Below the pieces are notes generated by a model, which ran no database searches, was not told the origin of the DNA, and saw only the letters and a program-made list of their open reading frames with translations. Shown here one piece after another: positions 26,543-34,890 of a stretch of DNA of 35,140 nucleotides. How positions within the stretch are numbered: position 1 is the stretch's first letter; each line of letters begins with the position of its first letter. The translations under genes and the position numbers were made by a program. Source of the DNA: Burkholderiales bacterium (lineage in GTDB: Bacteria; Pseudomonadota; Gammaproteobacteria; Burkholderiales; Casimicrobiaceae); contig JAICLP010000003.1 of the NCBI GenBank assembly GCA_025925475.1, forward strand, positions 1 to 35,140, given 5' to 3'.

Positions 26543-28195
26543 TCATGCGATTGCCAGGCCGCCGCCGCCGCGCGGGTCCGATCCTCCGTTGAATGCACCG
26601 TCGGCCCCGCGCATCGCAACGAAAACGAGCGCGAATGCGCGGTCGTAGCCTTTCGCCGAAGGACGCAGCCGCCATCCTTGCGCCTCGAGCTCGTCACGCA
26701 GGCGCCAGTACAGGCGGCTTTCCATCTCCAGCCACGGGCCTTCCGCGTGAAATCGCGCCGCATCGACGGCTTCCGTCGGTCGCATGCCGTGCTCGACGAT
26801 GTTGCAGAACGTGTTGACGATCGCGGTCGGCATGCGCGTCCCACCGAGCGCTCCAAGCGCCATCCACGGCGCCGATTCCTTGAAGACAAGAGTTGGGGCC
26901 GCACCGGTGAGGCGACTTTTGCCGGGAGCGATCGAATTGGGATGGCCGGGAAACGGATGAAACTGATACATGCAGTTGTTGTAGACGAACCCCAATCCGG
27001 GCGTCACGACGCCTGAAGCGGAGCCGAGCGTGTGCGTCAGCGATACGGCGTTGCCCTCGCCGTCCATCGTGCACACGTGCGTCGTATGGCGCGACTCGGA
27101 GTATTCGAGCGAATCGACCGAGATTGCGCTTTCCCCTTCGACGAGTGCCGCCAGGTCGCGGGCGTGTGCCTTGCCGAGCAGCCGATCGACCGGCACGTCG
27201 ACGAAGCGCGGATCGCCGAGAAAGCGTGCGCGATCGGCGAAGGTGGCCAGCATCGCGCGGCTCACCCGATGAACGTAGCGCGCCTCGTCATCTCGTCGCA
27301 GTCCGGCAATGTCGAACTGCTCGAGAATGTTGAGCAGCTCGATCACCTGGATGCCGCTCGCCGGCAGCGGCGAGCTCTCGATTCGCAGTCCTCGGTAGGA
27401 CCCGCTGACGGGGCTCGCCACATCCGGGCGATAGCCGGCGAGGTCCTCGCTCGTGAACAGGCCGTCGTTGCGCAAGAAATCGTTGGCGATCGTCTGCGCG
27501 ATGTCGCCTCGATAGAAATCGTCGGCGCCCGCCTCGGCGATTCGCGCGAGCGTGGATGCGTAGTCGGGCTGGCGCAGCATCTCGCCCGGCTTCAGCACGC
27601 TGCCGCCGGGAGCGAAGATCGCCGCACACGCCGCCGTTGCCCGGATACGCTCGAGACCCGATTTGTGACCGGGCTCGGTAAGGTCGGTCCAATGCGCGTA
27701 AACCTCGCCGGGCAATGGAATACCGTCACGCGCGAGACGGATCGCGGGCTCGAGAAGAACCTTCCACGGAAGGCGGCCAAAGGCGCGGTGGGCTGCATCG
27801 AAACCGGCGAGGACGCCGGGAACCACCGGCGAGCGATATCCGATCTGATTGACCGCCGCTTCTACTTCGTAACGCTCCGCATGCCCGTGAATCTGACCGA
27901 CGACATCGTCCGCGAACACGTCGGAGCGCGCCTTGGATCCCGCGCGGCCGTGATAGCTGACCGCGGTCGTGCGCCGATTGCGGGCGTCGTGAACGAGCAT
28001 GCAGCCGAAGCCCCCGATGCCGCCGTTGAATGGATCGACGACGCCCTGCGCAAACGCCGTGGCGATGGCGGCGTCGAGTGCATTGCCGCCATCGGCGAGG
28101 ATCGCAGCGCCGACGCTCGCCGCCGCCGGCTGCGGTGCGACGACGACGCCTTTCCGTTGCATTCCGCCAGGTTGCGGACCGCCGGCCGAGGGCAT
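26543..28195 (-). CDS. Gamma-glutamyltransferase family protein
   Basis: GVVVAPQPAAASVGAAILADGGNALDAAIATAFAQGVVDPFNGGIGGFGCMLVHD...SRHTTHVCTMDGEGNAVSLTHTLGSASGVVTPGLGFVYNNCMYQFHP (nucleophilic Thr context) ... GALGGTRMPTAIVNTFCNIVEHGM. Confidence 0.93.
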   Translation of the reverse strand: MPSAGGPQPGGMQRKGVVVAPQPAAASVGAAILADGGNALDAAIATAFAQGVVDPFNGGIGGFGCMLVHDARNRRTTAVSYHGRAGSKARSDVFADDVVGQIHGHAERYEVEAAVNQIGYRSPVVPGVLAGFDAAHRAFGRLPWKVLLEPAIRLARDGIPLPGEVYAHWTDLTEPGHKSGLERIRATAACAAIFAPGGSVLKPGEMLRQPDYASTLARIAEAGADDFYRGDIAQTIANDFLRNDGLFTSEDLAGYRPDVASPVSGSYRGLRIESSPLPASGIQVIELLNILEQFDIAGLRRDDEARYVHRVSRAMLATFADRARFLGDPRFVDVPVDRLLGKAHARDLAALVEGESAISVDSLEYSESRHTTHVCTMDGEGNAVSLTHTLGSASGVVTPGLGFVYNNCMYQFHPFPGHPNSIAPGKSRLTGAAPTLVFKESAPWMALGALGGTRMPTAIVNTFCNIVEHGMRPTEAVDAARFHAEGPWLEMESRLYWRLRDELEAQGWRLRPSAKGYDRAFALVFVAMRGADGAFNGGSDPRGGGGLAIA

Positions 28196-28198
28196 TGC

Positions 28199-29002
28199 TT
28201 ACGCGTCGCGCGATGTGCGAGTCGGGAATGACTCGAGGAAACGCCGGACCTCGCTTGCGATTCGCTCGGAGGTTCTCGTCGCGATCTGCTCGCCAAGTTC
28301 AGGCGACGTGATAGCCGGGTCGCCGAAAAAGCCATCGGTAGGTGCCATTTCTTCGATGTTCAGGACGGCACGAAACGGAAACGAGCGCAGCAAGTCCATG
28401 CGGCCGCGATCGGGTTTCTTGCGCTTGTCCATGCGTACCGAATTGCCGGCATGCGCTTCCGCGATCGACAGCTCGACCGACCCTCCATGCCCGTCGGCAC
28501 CGTAGCTCAGGTCCTGTTGCTCGAGATGCTTCGCCGCATCGGGGCCGAGCACCTCCTTGAGCCGGCCCCGATTCGCGTCCTGGTAGCACATGTACAGCAC
28601 GTGGGTCTCCGAGTCCCACGCGGCCTCCTGCAAACCCGAAATCGCCGCGTGATCGTTGCCGCGATGGCCGCTGATCGCAAGAACCAGGCGATAGCCGTCG
28701 CGGATGAAGTTCCCGCAGATCTCCTGCAGGAAATGCGCGTAGGTGCTGGGGCGCAGCGCGATCGTGCCCTTGAAGTGCCTCTGGTCGAAGCACATGCCGA
28801 AGGGAACGGCGGGTGCGAGGATGGCATCGAGCTGCTCCGCGACCTTGCGCGCGACGATCCGCGCCGCGAAGGTGTCGGTACCCATCGGGCCATGCGGTCC
28901 ATGCTCCTCGGTCGAACCGAGGGGAAGCACGACGATTCCCGCTCCGTCCTTCAAATAATGCTCGACCTCGTCGAAGGTCATCCGGTCAAGTTCGCGTAAC
29001 AC
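28199..29002 (-). CDS. Creatininase family protein
   Basis: GIVVLPLGSTEEHGPHGPMGTDTFAARIVARKVAEQLDAILAPAVPFGMCFDQRHFKGTIALRPSTYAHFLQEICGNFIRDGYRLVLAISGHRGNDHAAISGLQEAAWD...DGHGGSVELSIAEAH. Confidence 0.9.
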   Translation of the reverse strand: MLRELDRMTFDEVEHYLKDGAGIVVLPLGSTEEHGPHGPMGTDTFAARIVARKVAEQLDAILAPAVPFGMCFDQRHFKGTIALRPSTYAHFLQEICGNFIRDGYRLVLAISGHRGNDHAAISGLQEAAWDSETHVLYMCYQDANRGRLKEVLGPDAAKHLEQQDLSYGADGHGGSVELSIAEAHAGNSVRMDKRKKPDRGRMDLLRSFPFRAVLNIEEMAPTDGFFGDPAITSPELGEQIATRTSERIASEVRRFLESFPTRTSRDA

Positions 29003-29020
29003 CGTCCAGTCTCCTTGCTC

Positions 29021-30025
29021 TCAGTTTCCGGGAAGCGTCGCGACGATCGGATCCTGGAAAAAATAATCCTTCCACGAATTCGGCATCGTCTTGATGGTTC
29101 CGATCTTGTGCAGGAATGCCGCGTACTTCATCGTCTGCAGCGGCGTCATCGAATGCTGGATCTTGTTCTCTTCCAGCACCTTGTGGATTTCGTCGAAGGA
29201 GAAGCCCTTCGCCTGCTCGACGAAAACCTGTGCGGCGGCCTTCTTGTCGCGGTTGATGATCTCGTCCGCTTCCTGTAGCGCCTCGACGAACGCGTGGTAG
29301 ACCTTCGGATTCTCGCGCCTGAATTTCTCGGTCGCCACGAACACGTTCAGCGTTCCCTGACCCCCCAGCGTCTCATCGGAGGTCAGCACCGTATGGACGC
29401 CCGGGTGGGCGAGCTCGCGCGTCGAATAAGGCTCGACGGTGAAATGGCTGTTGACCTCCGAGTTCGAAAGAAGCGCGCTCATGCCGTCGGGGTTGGACAG
29501 CGAAACGGTGAACGGATCGAGCCTGTGCAACTCGTTCTCGCCGAGCTGCTTCGCAGCGGCCATCTGCAGCTGGATCGCCGTGACCGAGACGCGCACTGCC
29601 GGCACCGCGATCTTGTCAGCCGACGTGAAGTCCCGAATCGATTTGACGTTCGGGTTTCGCGTGTTGAGGAACATGGTTTCGGCATCCAATGCCGCGACCC
29701 CGCGCACCTGTCCGTGCGTCTTGTCCCAGAGGATCAGCAAGCCCGGAACGCCGTTCGCGGTGAAGGCGACGCTTCCCGAGAGCAGTGCATCGTTCTCGGC
29801 CGCCGCACCGGCGAACTTGTGCCACTCGACGTCGAGGTCGATGCCCGCGGCCTTCGCGTGCTTTTCGACCAATCGATGCTTTTCCATCACCATGGCCGGC
29901 AGCTGCCCCAGGCTGAAAGAGCGCCCGATCTTGATCGACGTCACCTCGCCAAGCGAGGCGGAAGAAAACACCATCGCGACGGACGCAAGCAACAGCTTGC
30001 GCATGGCGGACGCGCGCGCATCCAT
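29021..30025 (-). CDS. ABC transporter substrate-binding protein, NitT/TauT family (SBP6)
   Basis: ATG 30025 with GGGAGGG SD. EVTSIKIGRSFSLGQLPAMVMEKHRLVEKHAKAAGIDLDVEWHKFAGAAAENDALLSGSVAFTANGVPGLLILWDKTHG... C-terminus NSWKDYFFQDPIVATLPGN. Confidence 0.9.
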   Translation of the reverse strand: MDARASAMRKLLLASVAMVFSSASLGEVTSIKIGRSFSLGQLPAMVMEKHRLVEKHAKAAGIDLDVEWHKFAGAAAENDALLSGSVAFTANGVPGLLILWDKTHGQVRGVAALDAETMFLNTRNPNVKSIRDFTSADKIAVPAVRVSVTAIQLQMAAAKQLGENELHRLDPFTVSLSNPDGMSALLSNSEVNSHFTVEPYSTRELAHPGVHTVLTSDETLGGQGTLNVFVATEKFRRENPKVYHAFVEALQEADEIINRDKKAAAQVFVEQAKGFSFDEIHKVLEENKIQHSMTPLQTMKYAAFLHKIGTIKTMPNSWKDYFFQDPIVATLPGN

Positions 30026-30093
30026 GCAGCAGACCCTCCCCCGTTGATTCAAACGGCAGCGCCGACGGACACCGCCTGCGGCTTGCATTGCGC

Positions 30094-30164
30094 ACCGTAG
30101 GACGTCTGCGGCATCGATGTCAAATGATGGCGAAATCTCGTTTACCCGATGCCTTTCGCGCATC
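30094..30164 (-). promoter_or_regulatory. Site C: predicted sigma70 promoter with upstream LTTR box for the 7-gene SBP6-creatininase-GGT operon
   Basis: Minus strand: perfect dyad GATGC-GCGAAAG-GCATC (30164-30148), 24 bp, TTGACA (30123-30118), 18-bp spacer, TACGGT (30099-30094). Box lies inside the last codons of the MFS gene. Confidence 0.66.
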
Positions 30165-31377
30165 CTTGTGAAGATGCGCGTTCCGCCTCCTCCGGCGGGC
30201 GCACGCGGCGGAAAAGTGCGAGCAGCGTCAAGTCGTAGGCAATCTTCATCGCGCCCGCCAGCACGAGCGGCCATCCGAACGGCGACAGAGCCAGAAGATA
30301 GCCGGTCAGCAACGGACTTCCCGCCGCAGCGAGGCTGCGCGGCACCGCTGTCGCACTGGCGGCCGCCGGCCGCTCGGGCGGCGTCACGACCGCCATCACA
30401 TACGAGCTTCGCGTCGGCACGTCCATCTGCGACAGCGCACTGCGCACGAGCAGCAGCGCAACCGCGATATTCACGTCACCGGAGAACGGGATGGCCATCA
30501 GCGCGACGCTCGACGGGATGTGGGTAAAAACCATCGTGTTGACCAGGCCGAAGCGACGCGCGAGCGGTGCCGCGACCAGATACGACGCACCGGCCAGCAG
30601 GCCGGTGCCGAAGAACAGCATGCCGAGTTCCGCTGCAGTCAGCGCGAAACGCTGCACGAGCCACAAGCTCAGCATCGACTGCACGATCAGACCGCCGGCG
30701 AACGCGTCCACGCTGAACAGGGCAGCGAGGGTCAGTACGATGCGCCGCGATTCGCGCAACGGCGCATGGCGGGTGTCGCTGGCCGGGTCGTCGACGCGAG
30801 CGGGCAGGCGCCGGTACAGCAACCAGGCAGCGAAGCCCAATGCCGCGTAGAGCACGAACATGCCCTGCAGCGCGACGCGCGACTGAACATGCAGCGCATC
30901 AGCAGCCAACCGCGGAACGCCGGCCAGCAGCGCACCCACCGCGCCGCAGACGGCGCCGACCAGGCTGTAACGGGCGAACGTGCTCGTGCGGCGCTCGGCG
31001 ATCATGACATCCGAAAGCACGGCGTGCTCGAGCGGCAGAAAGACGCTCACGTCGCCGCTCGACGGATTCAGCGTCCCGACGAACGCCACGATGAGCAGCG
31101 GCCAGAAGTCGCGCACGCCACTGAACGCGATTCCGGTTGCGATCATCAGCAGCGCCGCGCCCAGCAGCGCGCGGCGGTAACCGATCCGCGTCGCATACAT
31201 GCCCACGATCAGCGAAAGCGCCGCCGAGCCGAGCAGCGTAGCCGCCGACACGACGCCCACCTGCAGCGGGGTATAGCCGAGTGCGAGCAGGTACAGCGGC
31301 AACGTCAGGCTGACGAAGCCGTCGCCGAGTGCGCGCGTGCCACGCGCGGCAAGAACCACTGAAACGATGGAGCCCAT
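30142..31377 (-). CDS. MFS transporter
   Basis: Polytopic: FVSLTLPLYLLALGYTPLQVGVVSAATLLGSAALSLIVGMYATRIGYRRALLGAALLMIATGIAF...LSLWLVQRFALTAAELGMLFFGTGLLAGASYLVAAPLARRFGLVNTMVFTHIPSSVALMAIPF...LSQMDVPTRSSYVMAVVTPPERPAAASATAVPRSL. Start 31377 chosen (ORF track longer). Confidence 0.9.
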   Translation of the reverse strand: MGSIVSVVLAARGTRALGDGFVSLTLPLYLLALGYTPLQVGVVSAATLLGSAALSLIVGMYATRIGYRRALLGAALLMIATGIAFSGVRDFWPLLIVAFVGTLNPSSGDVSVFLPLEHAVLSDVMIAERRTSTFARYSLVGAVCGAVGALLAGVPRLAADALHVQSRVALQGMFVLYAALGFAAWLLYRRLPARVDDPASDTRHAPLRESRRIVLTLAALFSVDAFAGGLIVQSMLSLWLVQRFALTAAELGMLFFGTGLLAGASYLVAAPLARRFGLVNTMVFTHIPSSVALMAIPFSGDVNIAVALLLVRSALSQMDVPTRSSYVMAVVTPPERPAAASATAVPRSLAAAGSPLLTGYLLALSPFGWPLVLAGAMKIAYDLTLLALFRRVRPPEEAERASSQGCAKGIG

Positions 31378-31705
31378 GCAATCTCCCGCCCGGACGCTAC
31401 GCCCGATGTCAGGAGCAGAGCTTGGACACGAGGACTGTCTTGGGAAACGGAAACGGGGAGTCTGCCCGCGCCCCCGCGAGCGAACTGTAGCGCGACAAGG
31501 CGACGGCGACAAATGCCGAGCGCGCAGCGGCCCTCCCCAGCCGCAAATGGCAGGCGCTGAAGCGCTCACGCGACGACGAGTTGACGCCTGTCATCATTTG
31601 CTGACGCCAGGCAGCACTCGACAGGAAGCGTTGTCGCAGCGACGCCCGGTAAAACCGCATCAAGCGGCATTGGTACGTCCCCTGCTTCTCGCCACGCTCA
31701 TCTGA

Positions 31706-31734
31706 ACGACGTCGAGACGTCGTCTCGCGCGAGG
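31706..31734. repeat. Nested palindromes immediately upstream of the PBP gene
   Basis: ACGACGTC-GA-GACGTCGT (31706-31723), overlapping GAGAC-GTC-GTCTC, followed by CTCGCGCGAG. Confidence 0.6.
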
Positions 31735-31743
31735 AAAGCAGGC

Positions 31744-34095
31744 ATGGCAGGCGACCGCGAACGCAACCTTGGCCCGGCGCTCGTGCGGCTGCCCTGGCGG
31801 TTCGTTTGCTTTTGCGGCCGCATCGTCGTGCGCCTCTTCGTCGCCGTCGGCCTGCTCGCCGTCGTCGGCGTCGCGGGGTACGTGTGGTTCGAATCCATCG
31901 TCGAGGCGACCGATTCGCGGTATGGCGAGCGGATCGATGCGTATTTGCACATCGATCGCAAGGCGATCGACCGGCTGCGCGACCCGACCTACTTCGCGCG
32001 CCAATCGGTGCTCGTCACCGAGGACCTCAAGACGGTCGCCTGCATATCGTCGCCCGAGCACCGCATCCTGATCGAGGACGCGGCCGACATTCCTCCGCTC
32101 TTCGTCAGCGCGATCCTCGCCTCCGAGGACAAGAACTTCTTCCGCCACGAAGGCATCGACAAGGCAGCCATCGTGCGCGCGCTGGCGAAGCGGCTCCTGC
32201 AGGAGAGCCGCTCCGGCGCGTCGACGCTGACGATGCAGATCGCGAAGAACCTTCGCGGCGGCACCGGGCGCCCGTCCACCGAATTGGAGAAGGTCGGCGA
32301 CATCGTCACCGCATTGCGCCTCGAGCGAGCGTTTTCCCGGCGCGACCTGCTTCTGAAATACGTCAACATGCCGTACTTCGGGCGCGGTCAGTACGGCATC
32401 GAAGCGGCCAGCCGCGCGTATTTCGGCAAGCCGGCGAAGGAGCTGACGCTGCACCAGGCAGCGTTCATCGTGGCGCTCATCAACAAGCCGGCGTTGCCCG
32501 ACCGCGGATTCGCAACCGACCCGCTCCTGAAGACTGCCGAGCAGATCCACGATGCGAACTGGGCCGAAGCGAGCCGGGCGACGATGCGCGTGCTCGATCT
32601 CATGCTGGACCAGGGCGCGATCGACGAGGTCGAGCACGCCCGTGCGGCGAGCTTCGTCGAGAAGGCGCTGCGCAGGGAGATCGTGCCGCGGAGCGGCGGC
32701 TGCGGAACGCACGATTACTTCCTCGAGCGCGTGCGCCTGCTGTACAAGGACCGCTTCCCGATCAACAAGGGCGGATTGACGATCTCCATTACCCGCGACG
32801 ACGGGCTGCAGGAGGTCCTCGCGAAGGCGGTCGACACGACGCTTCGCACCTACCGCGAACGCCATCCGAACGACGCGGACAACGACGAACTGCGCGCGGG
32901 CGCATTCGCGGTCGACTTCACCGGCGACGTTCTCGCCGAAGTCGGCAACGTCGACTTCCGCCGCTACCGTTACGACGTCATGGCAAGTGGCTGGCGCCAG
33001 CCTGGCTCGACGTTCAAGATATTCACGTACGGAAGCCTCGTCGAACGGCTGACGAGTGAAGTCCTCGAGGCCGAGCCGCGATCCGAGTCGGTCGACGCGA
33101 TCGCGTCGGAAGTTCTCGCCCGCTGCAGCGTGCTCGACGCACCGTTCTTCGTTTCGCTGGGACGCGGGCGCGGCGTCAAGAAGATCGAGAACTTCCACTC
33201 CCGGTCCGAACCGGAGTACCGCGGCGAGGTCAGCTGCCGCATTGCACTCGGCGAATCGCGCAACACTGCCGCCATGCGCGCCGGGGCGCGCGCCGGCATC
33301 CGAAACGTGATCGAGCTCACGTACCGGCTCGGCATGCCGCGCGATCCTGCGCACCCGCTGCAGCCGTACCCGACGACGGCCATCGGCGCATCGGAAGTGA
33401 ACCCGCTTGCGATGGCGTCGACCGCCGCTTTCGTCAACGGTGGATTCCGCGTGACGCCTCGCTTCACAAACGACGTCTGCCGCGACGGCAAGTCGCTGCT
33501 CGACCACGAAGCAAGCGGCCAGCCGGCCGATTGCGACATCAGGGGTGAACGCGCTCCGCTTCAACCGCGAATCATGCATCCGGCGGTATCGGCGGCGATG
33601 ATCGAACTGCTGAAGGGGCCGCTCGACATCGGTCCCACCGGCACGGCGGCAGCGCTACGAACCGGCGTCATCCCCGGAATGGATCCGCTCGGCGACGGCA
33701 TCTGGAAGCTGGCGCCGAACGAGCGCAAGCAACGGATGCTCGCCTTTCCGGCCGAGGATGCGGGCGAGATCGCGGGCAAGACTGGAACGGCAACCAATGC
33801 GGACGGCAAGACGTCCGACGTGTGGTTGCTCCTGTTCGTTCCAGGTCCTCCCGACCATCCGAAGAAGGGCATCGTGCTCGGCTTCTGGATGGGCAAGGAC
33901 TCCAAGGATCACGCGCTCGGGGCCCGCGGCTCGACGGGAGGACCCGGCTTTGCCGAATCGGGCGCGCGCAACTGGCTGCCGTCGGCAGCTACGGTGCTCG
34001 CGTTCCTGCGCAAGGAGCGGGGCCTCCTGCGCGCCGGGAACAAGTTCGAGCCGATTTTCCACGACAACGCAATGGCAGCGGGTTATCGCGAGTAA
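31744..34095 (+). CDS. Class A penicillin-binding protein (GT51 transglycosylase plus transpeptidase)
   Basis: GT51: ILASEDKNFFRHEGIDKAAIVRA, SGASTLTMQIAKNL, RAFSRRDLLLKYVNMPYFGRGQYGIEAASRAYFGK. Transpeptidase: QPGSTFKIFTYG (SxxK), GESRNTAAM (SxN), IAGKTGTATN (KTG). GAGGAAAG SD. Confidence 0.93.
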   Translation: MAGDRERNLGPALVRLPWRFVCFCGRIVVRLFVAVGLLAVVGVAGYVWFESIVEATDSRYGERIDAYLHIDRKAIDRLRDPTYFARQSVLVTEDLKTVACISSPEHRILIEDAADIPPLFVSAILASEDKNFFRHEGIDKAAIVRALAKRLLQESRSGASTLTMQIAKNLRGGTGRPSTELEKVGDIVTALRLERAFSRRDLLLKYVNMPYFGRGQYGIEAASRAYFGKPAKELTLHQAAFIVALINKPALPDRGFATDPLLKTAEQIHDANWAEASRATMRVLDLMLDQGAIDEVEHARAASFVEKALRREIVPRSGGCGTHDYFLERVRLLYKDRFPINKGGLTISITRDDGLQEVLAKAVDTTLRTYRERHPNDADNDELRAGAFAVDFTGDVLAEVGNVDFRRYRYDVMASGWRQPGSTFKIFTYGSLVERLTSEVLEAEPRSESVDAIASEVLARCSVLDAPFFVSLGRGRGVKKIENFHSRSEPEYRGEVSCRIALGESRNTAAMRAGARAGIRNVIELTYRLGMPRDPAHPLQPYPTTAIGASEVNPLAMASTAAFVNGGFRVTPRFTNDVCRDGKSLLDHEASGQPADCDIRGERAPLQPRIMHPAVSAAMIELLKGPLDIGPTGTAAALRTGVIPGMDPLGDGIWKLAPNERKQRMLAFPAEDAGEIAGKTGTATNADGKTSDVWLLLFVPGPPDHPKKGIVLGFWMGKDSKDHALGARGSTGGPGFAESGARNWLPSAATVLAFLRKERGLLRAGNKFEPIFHDNAMAAGYRE

Positions 34096-34146
34096 CACCG
34101 CTTCTGTGCGACGCGCCGTCTTGAATGCCCGGGTGCGCGCAGAGCG

Positions 34147-34887
34147 TTACCACGACGTCGCGGCGATGCTCGATCCGCCGCAAACGTAGAGCAGCTGTCC
34201 GGTCACGAACGCGCATTGCGGCGAAAGAAAATACGCCACGGCGTCCGCCACTTCGTCGGGCGTACCCATTCTTCCCGTCACGACGCTTTTCATCACGTCC
34301 GCCGGCGCACGCGCCGCGGAATCCCGCTTGATGGACGCTCGCGTGTCATGCCAAAGCGGGGTCTCGATCGGTCCGGGCGCGACCGCGTTGACCGTAATGC
34401 CGTCGCGACCCAGTTCGAGCGCCCACGTCCGCGTGAATGCGACCAGCGCCGCTTTCGCGGCGCCGTACGCCGTCCGATACGGAATGCCCTGTACCGCCCG
34501 CGAGGCGATGTTCACGATCCGGCCAAACTTCGCCTCGCGCATCGCCGGCAGCACCGCCTGCGCGAGGATCAGCGCAGCGCGAACGTGCAGGTTCATCAGG
34601 TAGTCGAAGTCCTCCATTGCAACGTTCTCGAGCAGCGCCGGGCGATTGCTGCCTGCATTGTTGACGAGCGCCGTGATGTCGAAGCGCAAGACGGCGCTTC
34701 GCGCGGCGTCGGCCGTCGCCTTCGGATCGGAGAGATCGACCTCGATGTAATGGAGCCGATCGTGGCTTCGCGCCGGCGGCTTGCGGTCGAGGTCGACGAC
34801 AGTGCCGCCCGCGTCGAGCACGTGGCGCGCGATGGCAGCCCCAATCCCCGAGCTGGCTCCGCTGACGAGCGTCGCCGGTGAGCTCAT
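34147..34887 (-). CDS. SDR family oxidoreductase (canonical)
   Basis: ATLVSGASSGIGAAIARHVLDAGGTVVDLDRK...ITALVNNAGSNRP...GRIVNIASRAVQGIPYRTAYGAAKAALVAFTRTWALELGRDGITVNAVAPGPIETPLW. Confidence 0.93.
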   Translation of the reverse strand: MSSPATLVSGASSGIGAAIARHVLDAGGTVVDLDRKPPARSHDRLHYIEVDLSDPKATADAARSAVLRFDITALVNNAGSNRPALLENVAMEDFDYLMNLHVRAALILAQAVLPAMREAKFGRIVNIASRAVQGIPYRTAYGAAKAALVAFTRTWALELGRDGITVNAVAPGPIETPLWHDTRASIKRDSAARAPADVMKSVVTGRMGTPDEVADAVAYFLSPQCAFVTGQLLYVCGGSSIAATSW

Positions 34888-34890
34888 CCG

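Noticed and set aside
20694-28195. Puu-type gamma-glutamyl polyamine pathway (ALDH plus aminotransferase plus GGT)
   Set aside because: No glutamine-synthetase-like gamma-glutamyl ligase, no PuuD-type hydrolase and no PuuB oxidase in the window. ALDH and class III aminotransferase are too generic.
2023-29002. Naming the locus a creatinine / N-methylhydantoin degradation pathway
   Set aside because: HyuAB, a carbamoylase-like M20 enzyme and a creatininase-family protein are suggestive. However, creatininase-family and HyuAB proteins have broad substrates, and no creatinine deaminase or sarcosine oxidase was recognised.
31660-33579. 639-aa minus-strand ORF opposite the PBP gene
   Set aside because: Antisense to a PBP with all catalytic motifs; compositionally a mirror frame with no domain signature or ribosome-binding context.
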